Source: Buttiauxella agrestis ATCC 33320
GTDB lineage: Bacteria > Pseudomonadota > Gammaproteobacteria > Enterobacterales > Enterobacteriaceae
Direction of reading: 5' to 3'
Assembly (NCBI RefSeq): GCF_000735355.1
Contig: NZ_JMPI01000063.1
Coordinates: forward strand, 1 to 64,000
DNA: 64,000 bases
Each line of letters opens with the position of its first letter. Position 1 is the first letter of the stretch. The notes under the pieces were generated by a model. It saw only the letters and a list, made by a program, of their open reading frames with translations. It had not been told where the DNA came from and made no database searches. Below are positions 36,582 through 44,963 of the stretch, piece after piece. Position numbers and translations under genes: made by a program.

Positions 36582-38744
36582 ATGGAAAAATTAAAAATAG
36601 CGGTTAATACCAGCACAACTGAATGCTTTAGTACCGATCGCGAAATCGTCGATATTACTCATACTAATTTCACTGATGTGTCTGCTGCTGTTATTTCCGT
36701 GAAAGATGCTATCTCAGGGATGTTGAATACTATTGAACAAACGGGCTTCGGCATTCCAATTTTTGTCGCGGTTTGTTGTGAAGAAGAGTTGCCTGCTGAA
36801 GTGCTTCCACGCGTCACCGGGGTGTTTGAACTGTGCGATGGAAATGTGGATTTCTACGGTAAACAACTGGAAGCCGCAGCGGTTAAATATGAAAAAGAAG
36901 TGCTGCCGCCGTTCTTTGGCAGCCTGGTGGAATATGTGCAGCAAGGCAATGCCGCTTTTGACTGCCCAGGGCACCAGGGCGGCCAGTTCTTCCGCCGTCA
37001 CCCAGCCGGACGCCAATTCTTTGATTACTTTGGCGAAACGCTCTTCCGTTCTGACCTATGTAACGCTGACGTTTCGATGGGTGATTTACTGATTCACGAA
37101 GGCGCACCATGCACCGCACAAATGCATGCGGCGAAAGTGTTTAACGCCGATAAAACCTACTTCGTTTTAAACGGGACGTCTTCCTCAAACAAAGTGGTGC
37201 TCAATGCGCTGCTGGCACCGGGAGATTTGGTGCTGTTTGACCGTAACAACCATAAATCAAACCACCACGGCGCATTGATTCAGGCGGGTGCCACACCTGT
37301 TTATCTGGAAACAGCTCGCAACCCGTTTGGTTTTATTGGCGGTATTGATGCCCATTGTTTTGAAGAAAAATATTTGCGTGATTTAGTGCGCGAAGTGGCT
37401 CCAAATCGTGGCGCTGAAAAACGCCCGTTCCGCCTTGCGGTTATTCAGTTAGGCACCTACGACGGCACCATTTATAACGCGCGTCAGGTTGTCGATAAGA
37501 TTGGTCATCTGTGCGACTACATCTTGTTTGATTCTGCCTGGGTAGGTTACGAGCAATTCATTCCGATGATGAATGACTGCTCACCGCTGTTGCTCGAACT
37601 GAATGAAAACGATCCGGGGATTCTGGTGACGCAGTCTGTGCATAAGCAACAAGCGGGCTTCTCCCAAACCTCACAAATTCATAAAAAAGATAAACATATC
37701 AAAGGCCAGGATCGTTATGTGAATCATAAGCGGATGAACAACGCGTTTATGATGCACGCCTCCACCAGCCCGTTCTATCCGTTGTTCGCAGCCCTGGACG
37801 TCAACGCCAAAATGCATGAAGGCGAAAGCGGTAAACGCATGTGGATGGATTGCGTAAAAGTGGGGATTGAGACGCGTAAGCTGCTGTTAAAACTCTGTAA
37901 ACACATTCGTCCGTTTGTGCCAGAAACAGTCGAAGGCCGCAAATGGGAGGATTTTGATACTGAGGTGATGGCGAACGATCTGCGTTTCTTTAATTTCATC
38001 CCCGGCGATCGCTGGCACTCATTTGAAGGCTACGCAGAGCATCAATATTTCGTTGATCCTTGCAAACTGATGCTAACCACGCCAGGTATCAACGTTCAAA
38101 CCGGTGAGTACGACAAGTTCGGTGTCCCTGCAACTATCCTCGCCAACTTCCTGCGTGAGAACGGCATCGTGCCGGAAAAATGCGACCTGAACTCCATTCT
38201 ATTCCTGATGACGCCTGCGGAAGATATGGCAAAGATGCAGCATCTTGTTGCCCAAATTGCGCGTTTTGAACGCCTGATTGAAGAAGATGCGCCACTCTGC
38301 GACGTTCTGCCTTCCATCTACAAAACCTACGAAGAACGTTACCACGGCTACACCATCCGCCAGCTGTGCCAGGAAATGCACGATTTGTATGTCAGTCACG
38401 ACGTGAAGCAGCTGCAAAAAGAGATGTTCCGTAAAGCTCACTTCCCGAAAGTCGTCATGAATCCTCAACAGGCAAATATTGAGTTTGTGCGCGGAAACGT
38501 TGAATTAGTGGCGTTATCGCAAGTTGAAGGTCGCATCGCCGCTGAAGGTGCTCTGCCCTATCCTCCAGGCGTTTTATGCGTGGTTCCAGGGGAAATCTGG
38601 GGCGGCTCTGTGCAGCGTTATTTCCTGGCGCTGGAAGAAGGGATCAATTTGTTACCTGGCTTCGCGCCGGAGTTACAAGGGGTTTATATCAAGCTGGATG
38701 AGGACCGCAAAAAACGCGCGTATGGCTATGTTATTAAACAATAA
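36582..38744 (+). CDS. speF: inducible ornithine decarboxylase SpeF
   Basis: A 720-residue PLP enzyme of the bacterial (fold type I) Orn/Lys/Arg decarboxylase family, converting ornithine to putrescine and CO2 and consuming a proton. An N-terminal response-regulator-like wing domain is followed by the catalytic core with SVHKQQAGFSQ, whose Lys binds PLP, and the HEGAPCTAQ and NGTSSSNK blocks. The C-terminus is about ten residues shorter than in E. coli (ends YVIKQ). I chose the ATG at 36582 (MEKLKIAV); the Shine-Dalgarno is weak. In an operon with potE. Confidence 0.95.
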   Translation: MEKLKIAVNTSTTECFSTDREIVDITHTNFTDVSAAVISVKDAISGMLNTIEQTGFGIPIFVAVCCEEELPAEVLPRVTGVFELCDGNVDFYGKQLEAAAVKYEKEVLPPFFGSLVEYVQQGNAAFDCPGHQGGQFFRRHPAGRQFFDYFGETLFRSDLCNADVSMGDLLIHEGAPCTAQMHAAKVFNADKTYFVLNGTSSSNKVVLNALLAPGDLVLFDRNNHKSNHHGALIQAGATPVYLETARNPFGFIGGIDAHCFEEKYLRDLVREVAPNRGAEKRPFRLAVIQLGTYDGTIYNARQVVDKIGHLCDYILFDSAWVGYEQFIPMMNDCSPLLLELNENDPGILVTQSVHKQQAGFSQTSQIHKKDKHIKGQDRYVNHKRMNNAFMMHASTSPFYPLFAALDVNAKMHEGESGKRMWMDCVKVGIETRKLLLKLCKHIRPFVPETVEGRKWEDFDTEVMANDLRFFNFIPGDRWHSFEGYAEHQYFVDPCKLMLTTPGINVQTGEYDKFGVPATILANFLRENGIVPEKCDLNSILFLMTPAEDMAKMQHLVAQIARFERLIEEDAPLCDVLPSIYKTYEERYHGYTIRQLCQEMHDLYVSHDVKQLQKEMFRKAHFPKVVMNPQQANIEFVRGNVELVALSQVEGRIAAEGALPYPPGVLCVVPGEIWGGSVQRYFLALEEGINLLPGFAPELQGVYIKLDEDRKKRAYGYVIKQ

Positions 38745-38806
38745 ATCTGAAATCAAAAAGCGTCAGGGTTACTGGCAAAAATTGATTCTTCCATAAAAAA
38801 AGAAAC

Positions 38807-38839
38807 AGCGAAGAAGCGTGACGTTACCGGTTCTTCGCT
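38807..38839 (+). other. speF-potE intercistronic hairpin
   Basis: AGCGAAGAA and TTCTTCGCT arms around a 15-base loop, between the speF stop and the potE Shine-Dalgarno. No T-run follows, so it is more likely to modulate mRNA stability or the speF:potE ratio. Confidence 0.4.
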
Positions 38840-38865
38840 ACTCAAAATTATTAAAGGAACAGATT

Positions 38866-40182
38866 ATGAGTAAAACTAACAACAAAATGGGCGTCGTTCA
38901 GCTCACGATTTTAACCGCGGTAAATATGATGGGTTCAGGGATCATCATGCTGCCGACTAAATTAGCGGAAGTGGGCACGCTGTCGATAATTTCATGGTTA
39001 GTGACCGCTCTGGGTTCGATGGCCCTGGCTTACGCGTTCGCGAAATGCGGGATGTTTAGTCGTAAATCAGGCGGGATGGGCGGCTACGCAGAGTATGCCT
39101 TTGGCAAATCTGGCAACTTTATGGCGAACTACACCTACGGGGTTTCGCTGCTGATTGCCAACGTCGCGATTGCTATCTCAGCCGTGGGTTACGGCACCGA
39201 ATTACTCGATGCGACCTTATCCCCAATCGGGATTTGTGTCGCCACAATCGGGGTGTTGTGGCTCGCCACGGCGGCAAACTTTGGCGGCGCACGCATTACC
39301 GGACGTATCAGCGGCGTCACCGTCTGGGGCGTCATTATTCCGGTGCTGGGGATTTCAGTCATCGGCTGGTTCTGGTTTAGCCCGACTTTGTATATGGAGT
39401 CCTGGAACCCGCACCACCTTCCTGTTTTTGAAGCGGTCGGTTCTTCCATCGCCATGACGCTGTGGGCATTCTTAGGTTTGGAATCTGCCTGCGCAAATAC
39501 TGATGTGGTGGAAAATCCTGAGCGTAATGTGCCTATCGCGGTACTCGGCGGCACGTTGGGCGCAGCTGTTGTTTACATCATTTCTACCAACGTGATTGCC
39601 GGTATCGTGCCAAACATGGACCTGGCCAATTCAACCGCACCGTTTGGTTTAGCCTTTGCGCAGATGTTCACGCCTGGCGTAGGTAAAATCATCATGGCGT
39701 TGATGATTATGTCTTGCGTCGGTTCGCTGTTGGGCTGGCAGTTCACCATCGCTCAAGTGTTTAAATCCTCTGCTGACGAGGGATATTTCCCTAAAGTTTT
39801 CTCCAAACTGACCAAAGCCGATGCGCCTGTAAAAGGCATGATTGTTATCGTGCTTATCCAGACCGGGCTGTCGTTAATGACCATCAGCCCATCGCTGAAT
39901 AAACAGTTCAACGTGCTGGTTAACCTGGCGGTCGTCACCAATATTATCCCTTATATCCTGTCGATGGCGGCGTTGGTGATTATCCAGAAAGTGGCGAATG
40001 TGGCGCCGAACAAAGCGCGCATTGCTAATATCTTCGCGTTCATTGGTGCGATGTATAGCTTCTACGCCCTGTATTCATCTGGTGAAGAAGCGATGATGTA
40101 CGGTGCCATCGTGACGTTCCTGGGCTGGACGCTGTATGGCCTGATTTCACCGCGTTTTGAACTGCGCAATAAGAATGCCTGA
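38866..40182 (+). CDS. potE: putrescine/ornithine antiporter PotE
   Basis: A 438-residue APC-superfamily inner-membrane transporter with about 12 hydrophobic segments. It excretes putrescine in exchange for ornithine, so with SpeF it forms an acid-resistance and energy-yielding decarboxylation pair. The consensus GSGIIMLPTKLAEVG near residues 22-36 is the substrate-site loop of helix 1. I chose the ATG at 38866, preceded by AAAGGA. E. coli PotE has 439 residues. Confidence 0.95.
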   Translation: MSKTNNKMGVVQLTILTAVNMMGSGIIMLPTKLAEVGTLSIISWLVTALGSMALAYAFAKCGMFSRKSGGMGGYAEYAFGKSGNFMANYTYGVSLLIANVAIAISAVGYGTELLDATLSPIGICVATIGVLWLATAANFGGARITGRISGVTVWGVIIPVLGISVIGWFWFSPTLYMESWNPHHLPVFEAVGSSIAMTLWAFLGLESACANTDVVENPERNVPIAVLGGTLGAAVVYIISTNVIAGIVPNMDLANSTAPFGLAFAQMFTPGVGKIIMALMIMSCVGSLLGWQFTIAQVFKSSADEGYFPKVFSKLTKADAPVKGMIVIVLIQTGLSLMTISPSLNKQFNVLVNLAVVTNIIPYILSMAALVIIQKVANVAPNKARIANIFAFIGAMYSFYALYSSGEEAMMYGAIVTFLGWTLYGLISPRFELRNKNA

Positions 40183-40265
40183 GAGCAACGCCTTCGGCGG
40201 GATTGAATGCGGATAAGTATTCACAGCAACCGATTGCTAACAGGCAAAATATGTGAATTATTCGC

Positions 40266-40293
40266 TTGAAGTGTCCTCTTACATGCGTATAAT
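40266..40293 (+). promoter_or_regulatory. pyrLBI promoter
   Basis: TTGAAG (40266-40271) and TATAAT (40288-40293) with a 16-bp spacer, 25 bases before the pyrL ATG. Confidence 0.8.
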
Positions 40294-40317
40294 GCGCCAC
40301 AATTTGCCGGAGGAAAC

Positions 40318-40422
40318 ATGGTCCAGTGTGTTCAAAAAAATGCCACACAACGTCGTCTGAAAGACGACGCTAACCTGTTTTTCTTTCCGTTGCTTCAATC
40401 AATTCCAAAGGCCCCTCATTGA
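40318..40422 (+). CDS. pyrL: PyrL leader peptide of the pyrBI operon
   Basis: A 34-codon leader starting MVQCV, with GGAGG directly upstream. Its stop lies in the loop of the attenuator hairpin. The middle is encoded by a T-rich stretch (CTGTTTTTCTTTCCG). In E. coli, RNA polymerase pauses at such U-tracts when UTP is low, so the translating ribosome catches up and disrupts the terminator. It is shorter than E. coli PyrL (44 residues) and otherwise little conserved, as expected for a leader that acts by being translated. Confidence 0.88.
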   Translation: MVQCVQKNATQRRLKDDANLFFFPLLQSIPKAPH

Positions 40423-40436
40423 GGGGCTTTTTTTTT
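40408..40436 (+). terminator. pyrBI attenuator
   Basis: GCCCCTC and GAGGGGC arms around ATT, followed by nine T residues. The pyrL stop lies in the loop, so a ribosome finishing pyrL prevents hairpin formation. UTP-sensitive attenuation. Confidence 0.92.
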
Positions 40437-40464
40437 GCCCGACGCCCGAGAGCAGGAGATAAAC

Positions 40465-41397
40465 ATGGCTAACCCCCTATATCAGAAACATATCATTTCC
40501 ATAAACGATCTCAGTCGTGAAGAACTTGAACTGGTGTTGTCTACTGCGGCAAAACTGAAAGCGAATCCGCAACCTGAATTACTCAAACACATCGTTGTTG
40601 CCAGCTGTTTCTTTGAAGCATCAACGCGCACGCGCCTCTCTTTTGAAACCGCCATTCATCGCCTGGGGGCGTCGGTGGTCGGGTTCTCGGACAGCAGCAA
40701 TACTTCGCTGGGCAAAAAAGGCGAAACGCTGGCCGATACCATTTCGGTTATCAGCACGTATGTTGATGCCATTGTGATGCGCCATCCGCAAGAAGGTGCC
40801 GCCCGTCTGGCGACGGAATTCTCTGGCAATGTGCCGGTGCTCAATGCAGGTGATGGCGCGAACCAGCACCCAACACAAACGCTGCTGGATTTGTTCACCA
40901 TTCAGGAAACTCAGGGCCGCCTGGAAAACCTGAATATCGCCATGGTCGGTGACCTGAAATATGGCCGCACCGTGCATTCACTGGCGCAGGCGCTGGCGAA
41001 ATTCGAAGGCAACCGCTTCTACTTTATCGCACCAAATGCGCTGGCGATGCCGAAGTACATTCTCGATATGCTGGACGAAAAAGGCATCGAGTGGAGCTGC
41101 CACGAAGCCATCGACGATGTAGTCGGTGAACTGGATATTCTGTATATGACTCGCGTGCAGAAAGAGCGCCTGGACCCGTCGGAATATGCCAACGTAAAAG
41201 CTCAGTTTGTGCTGCGTGCCGCAGATTTGGTGGATGCCCGCACCAACATGAAAGTGCTGCACCCGCTGCCACGCGTTGATGAAATCACCACCGACGTTGA
41301 TAAAACCCCACACGCCTGGTATTTCCAGCAGGCAGGCAACGGTATTTATGCCCGCCAGGCTCTGCTGGCGTTAGTTTTGCAACCTGAACTGGTTTGA
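40465..41397 (+). CDS. pyrB: aspartate carbamoyltransferase catalytic chain
   Basis: A 310-residue catalytic subunit that joins carbamoyl phosphate and aspartate in the committed step of pyrimidine synthesis. The carbamoyl-phosphate motif ASTRTRLSF (about 51-59) and the HPLPRVDEI block near residue 265 are intact. Catalytic trimers pair with PyrI dimers. AGGAG precedes the ATG at 40465. It follows the attenuator and is 17 bases upstream of pyrI. Confidence 0.97.
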   Translation: MANPLYQKHIISINDLSREELELVLSTAAKLKANPQPELLKHIVVASCFFEASTRTRLSFETAIHRLGASVVGFSDSSNTSLGKKGETLADTISVISTYVDAIVMRHPQEGAARLATEFSGNVPVLNAGDGANQHPTQTLLDLFTIQETQGRLENLNIAMVGDLKYGRTVHSLAQALAKFEGNRFYFIAPNALAMPKYILDMLDEKGIEWSCHEAIDDVVGELDILYMTRVQKERLDPSEYANVKAQFVLRAADLVDARTNMKVLHPLPRVDEITTDVDKTPHAWYFQQAGNGIYARQALLALVLQPELV

Positions 41398-41414
41398 GTG
41401 AGAGGAAGATTAAG

Positions 41415-41876
41415 ATGACACACGACAACAAATTACAAGTTGAAGCGATTAAACGCGGCACCGTTATCGACCATATTCCTGCGCAGGTTGGTTTTAAATT
41501 GCTGACGCTGTTCCAGTTAACGGAAACCGACCAGCGCATCACCATCGGCCTGAACCTGCCTTCACGCGAACAGGGCCGTAAAGACCTGATTAAAATAGAA
41601 AATACCTTCCTGACAGACGAACAAGTCAACCAGTTGGCGCTGTATGCACCGCACGCCACGGTAAACCGGATTGATGAATATGAAGTGGTAGGTAAAAGCA
41701 AACCCAGTCTGCCTTCGCGCATTGATAAAGTTCTGGTTTGCCCAAATACCAACTGCATCAGCAGAAGTGAACCGGTTCATTCTTCATTTGCAGTGAAAAA
41801 GCGCGACGAGAACATTAGCCTCAAATGTAAATATTGTGAGAAGGAGTTCTCACATTACGTTGTGCTGGCAGATTAA
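41415..41876 (+). CDS. pyrI: aspartate carbamoyltransferase regulatory chain
   Basis: A 153-residue regulatory subunit that binds CTP, UTP or ATP in its N-terminal allosteric domain. Its C-terminal zinc domain has four cysteines (CPNTNC and CKYC) and holds the holoenzyme together. I chose the ATG at 41415 ([11 protein letters not shown]), with AGAGGAAG upstream. Same length as E. coli PyrI. Confidence 0.96.
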   Translation: MTHDNKLQVEAIKRGTVIDHIPAQVGFKLLTLFQLTETDQRITIGLNLPSREQGRKDLIKIENTFLTDEQVNQLALYAPHATVNRIDEYEVVGKSKPSLPSRIDKVLVCPNTNCISRSEPVHSSFAVKKRDENISLKCKYCEKEFSHYVVLAD

Positions 41877-41879
41877 TCA

Positions 41880-41919
41880 TTGCTGCTTAAGCTCTCGGCC
41901 CTATAATGGACGCGAGCTT
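41880..41919 (+). promoter_or_regulatory. ridA promoter inside an inverted repeat
   Basis: TTGCTG (41880-41885) and TATAAT (41902-41907), 16-bp spacer. The AAGCTC/GAGCTT arms at 41889-41894 and 41914-41919 flank the -10 box and could also form a weak terminator for pyrI transcripts. Confidence 0.55.
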
Positions 41920-41943
41920 TATCACTTCTCATAAGGAATGAAA

Positions 41944-42333
41944 ATGTCTTCTCGTACCATTAGCACCGAAAACGCACCTGCAGCAATCGGCCCATATGTT
42001 CAGGGTGTTGATCTTGGCAGCATGATTATCACTTCCGGTCAGATTCCTGTTGACCCGAAAACGGGCAGCGTGCCGGAAGATGTGGCAGCACAAGCGCGCC
42101 AGTCTCTGGAAAACGTGCAGGCGATTGTTGAAGCGGCTGGCCTGAAAGTAGGCGATATCGTTAAAACGACCGTTTTCGTGAAAGATCTGAACGACTTTGC
42201 GACCGTAAATGCGACCTACGAAGCTTTCTTTAATGAGCACAAAGCAACCTTCCCTGCGCGTTCTTGCGTGGAAGTCGCCCGCCTGCCAAAAGATGTGAAG
42301 ATTGAAATCGAAGCGATTGCCATTCGCCGCTAA
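41944..42333 (+). CDS. ridA: enamine/imine deaminase RidA
   Basis: A 129-residue YjgF/YER057c/UK114 family trimer that hydrolyses reactive 2-aminoacrylate and other enamines made by PLP enzymes. The catalytic arginine is in the FPARSCVEV block (about residue 106), with GQIPVDP-type and NAPAAIGPY motifs intact. I chose the ATG at 41944; an ATG two codons upstream (41938) is also possible. Downstream of pyrI with its own promoter. Confidence 0.95.
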   Translation: MSSRTISTENAPAAIGPYVQGVDLGSMIITSGQIPVDPKTGSVPEDVAAQARQSLENVQAIVEAAGLKVGDIVKTTVFVKDLNDFATVNATYEAFFNEHKATFPARSCVEVARLPKDVKIEIEAIAIRR

Positions 42334-42345
42334 CGAGCCAATCAA

Positions 42346-42371
42346 AAGGCCGCATTTGCGGCCTTAAATTT
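42346..42371. terminator. bidirectional terminator, ridA / hexosaminidase
   Basis: AAGGCCGC and GCGGCCTT arms around ATTT, then AAATTTTT. It lies between convergent genes and can serve both. Confidence 0.8.
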
Positions 42372-42387
42372 TTATCACCGTTAAAAA

Positions 42388-44778
42388 TTACTTCACACTC
42401 GCCCGCAGCAATTTCTGCAATGGATACACTGCCGCGATCACCACTTCATCTTGCGTTTGTGCCGCATCGTCGAGCTGTTTTTGAATCCCCTGAACTTCGT
42501 CAGCGCTCAGGTTTCCCTGTTTAGCCACCAGATCCGTCAGACGCAGCCCAATTCCCGCCAGCTTATCGACGTTTTCCGCCACCGGTTTTAGCGCTTTGAG
42601 CTGATAATTACCGTTGATTAACTCCAGCACATCCGGCGTATTGCTCTGCCAGCGCGCAAAGGTATGGCGCAGGGAATCCGCGCTGTTGCCATCTTCCGGG
42701 TCAGCAATCAGTTTATCGACCCACGCATCCAGCGCGCGCACCTGGTTGCTTTCGGCACTCAGTGCATCTGCAAAACGGTTGAGTGGCTCGAAGTGATGGT
42801 AGTTTCCAGCCTGGAATTTCAAGTGTTGGCGCGTGTAATACTGCGCCGGTTCTACCGCCTGAGCGAGTATTTGCAACGGCATAATCTCTGTCGAACCTGC
42901 CAGACGCGTCATTTGCTCCGCCGCAGCAGCATGCTGTTGGAGACCGACGGAAACCGTCGACCAGGCGTCTATTGCCTGCAAGCGCTGGTACATGTTGTCG
43001 ATGTCTTTGACATCTTCTGCCGACCACAAACGCTCGGCTACCGCAAACGCACGCGGCCACAGTTTGATATCCAGCAGCGGCGATGCAACGTTTTCAGCCC
43101 ACAGAGCCGCTTCGCCACCGATAATATTGCTCATCTGCTCAGGCGTCGGCACCACCGGCTGGATGCCATCCGGCACAGCATCAAGCTTCTGCCCGGTCGT
43201 CGGGTAGCGGACGTTACCCACCAGCAAATAACCGCTCAGTTTGTCCTTATCCAGTGTTAAAACGGGGCGCGTTTCACCCATCCAGGTGTCGACGGTAAAC
43301 TTCACCTGCGTTGGGCTTAACCACTCAATATCACGCACCGCACGGCGGGATTTTCCTTTGAAATCGATAAATCCACGCCAGGTTGTTTTACCATTCACCA
43401 GCGTAAAACTTCCTTCCACGGCACTGCCTTTCAGGCGCGGCATACTGAAGAACCAGCTTTGCGCGCTATCGGCGTCCGCAATTTCATCAACGCCATTCAG
43501 CCCTTGCGGCAGGACTTCGTTGCGATAGTGGTAAGCGGTAGATTGCGGTTGATCCAGATAGAAACCTGTCGAGAGGATGCCTTTGTAACCGTTCGCTGCA
43601 ACGGCACCCAGCGCATCCTGACCCTGCCAGGATTGGATCAAAATGCTTTTTGGCAGGTCGGGATGGTAGATCTCATCCCAGCCCATCATCTGACGATGAT
43701 GTTTTTCGAGGATCTTCTCCAGGCGTTGGTTGAAGTAGGTCTGTAAGGCGTGGGTATCCGCCAGATTATGCTGCTTCATAAACGCCTGGATTTCTGTCGA
43801 TTTTTGCCAGTGCTCATCGTCAACCTCATCGCCCCCGATGTGCAAATAGCTGTCAGGGAAAATCGCGGTGAGTTCACCAATCAAGGTATCGACAAATTTA
43901 TAGGCCGCATCGTTGGTCGGGTTGAGTAACGGTTTTAACACACCCCAATGGCGCTCCATTTGGTATGGCCCCGGCGCACTCATCAACTCAGGATAGGCCA
44001 CCGCAATCGCCGAAGCATGTCCCGGCAAGTCCATTTCCGGTACTACGCGGATGCCGAGCGAAGCCGCATAGCGCACCACTTCTTTCATCTGCGCCTGCGT
44101 GTAAAAGTCACCATCGCTGGCCAGTTGCTGCAATTTTGGGTACGCAGTGGAAGCAAAACGCCAGCCCTGGTCGTCTGTTAAATGCCAGTGCAGCACGTTC
44201 ATTTTGGCCGCCGCCATTCCATCTAACTGGCGCAAAATATCTTTAATCGGCATGAAATGGCGGGCAGAGTCGATAAGCAAACCGCGCCACGGGAAACGGG
44301 GCTGGTCTTTGATTGATACAAACGGAATGGCTGTATTATCAGGCCCGTTCTGAATGAGCTGTAAGAGGGTTTCCATGCCGCGCATCGCGCCAAATCGGGT
44401 GTTTGCTGTGAGCTTCACGCCGTCTGCGGTGACGCTTAATTCGTAACTTTCATCGCTGTCGAGTTTAGGTAAGGGAGCAATAGCTTTTTTGATTTGGATA
44501 TCAATGGTGGGTTTTGCAGAATTGGCCTGCGCGGGTTGTAGCTGCCAGCCCGTTTGCTGGGAGATCCTCTGCCGCCAACGATCGATAGCACCAGGCAGCT
44601 TGTCGCCGCTTATTTTTATGGAAATGGCGTTGTCAATTTGCAGCGTGCCTTCTGCAGCCGGGCGATTAACTTCTTGCGGCCAGGGCATTAACGGTAGGTC
44701 GCCAGCCGGTGCAGCCCAAGCCTGACACGTTGCCGCGATGCAACCTGCCAGCAGGCTCAAACGAATGGATTTAAACAT
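42388..44778 (-). CDS. secreted GH20 beta-N-acetylhexosaminidase
   Basis: A 796-residue glycoside hydrolase family 20 enzyme that removes terminal N-acetylglucosamine or -galactosamine from chito-oligosaccharides or glycoconjugates. It has a signal peptide (residues 1-23), a GH20b-type N-domain (about 30-160) and the catalytic barrel with FPWRGLLIDSARHFMP. The catalytic pair D317-E318 sits in LHIGGDEVDD. A C-terminal extension follows. Probably periplasmic, or exported further. E. coli K-12 has no gene here; it stands alone, with its own strand and terminator. A dispersed palindromic repeat lies upstream. Confidence 0.88.
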   Translation of the reverse strand: MFKSIRLSLLAGCIAATCQAWAAPAGDLPLMPWPQEVNRPAAEGTLQIDNAISIKISGDKLPGAIDRWRQRISQQTGWQLQPAQANSAKPTIDIQIKKAIAPLPKLDSDESYELSVTADGVKLTANTRFGAMRGMETLLQLIQNGPDNTAIPFVSIKDQPRFPWRGLLIDSARHFMPIKDILRQLDGMAAAKMNVLHWHLTDDQGWRFASTAYPKLQQLASDGDFYTQAQMKEVVRYAASLGIRVVPEMDLPGHASAIAVAYPELMSAPGPYQMERHWGVLKPLLNPTNDAAYKFVDTLIGELTAIFPDSYLHIGGDEVDDEHWQKSTEIQAFMKQHNLADTHALQTYFNQRLEKILEKHHRQMMGWDEIYHPDLPKSILIQSWQGQDALGAVAANGYKGILSTGFYLDQPQSTAYHYRNEVLPQGLNGVDEIADADSAQSWFFSMPRLKGSAVEGSFTLVNGKTTWRGFIDFKGKSRRAVRDIEWLSPTQVKFTVDTWMGETRPVLTLDKDKLSGYLLVGNVRYPTTGQKLDAVPDGIQPVVPTPEQMSNIIGGEAALWAENVASPLLDIKLWPRAFAVAERLWSAEDVKDIDNMYQRLQAIDAWSTVSVGLQQHAAAAEQMTRLAGSTEIMPLQILAQAVEPAQYYTRQHLKFQAGNYHHFEPLNRFADALSAESNQVRALDAWVDKLIADPEDGNSADSLRHTFARWQSNTPDVLELINGNYQLKALKPVAENVDKLAGIGLRLTDLVAKQGNLSADEVQGIQKQLDDAAQTQDEVVIAAVYPLQKLLRASVK

Positions 44779-44916
44779 GAATATTCCTTTAACAGTGACG
44801 GGCCAGAAAAAAGCAAAAACAATCTGGTAACACGTGTAGAAATATTCATCAAGATTATGGGACGGAAACGCGGGATGTAGATCACATCCCGCTGATTTTT
44901 ACTCTACCCATTAGCA

Positions 44917-44954
44917 TTCGAGTTGCAGCCAACGCCGCTGCAGCTTGAAGGATG
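44917..44954. repeat. dispersed intergenic palindromic repeat, copy 1
   Basis: TTCGAGTTGCAGCCAACGC is identical to 50594-50612; the following GC-rich part and GATGA(C/T)GGG are similar. The arms TTCGAG/CTTGAA are slightly degenerate. Located just past the mgtA stop. Confidence 0.65.
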
Positions 44955-44963
44955 ATGGGTATA

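Noticed and set aside
38807-38839. Intrinsic terminator between speF and potE
   Set aside because: Stem present, but no T-run, and the two genes are a known operon.
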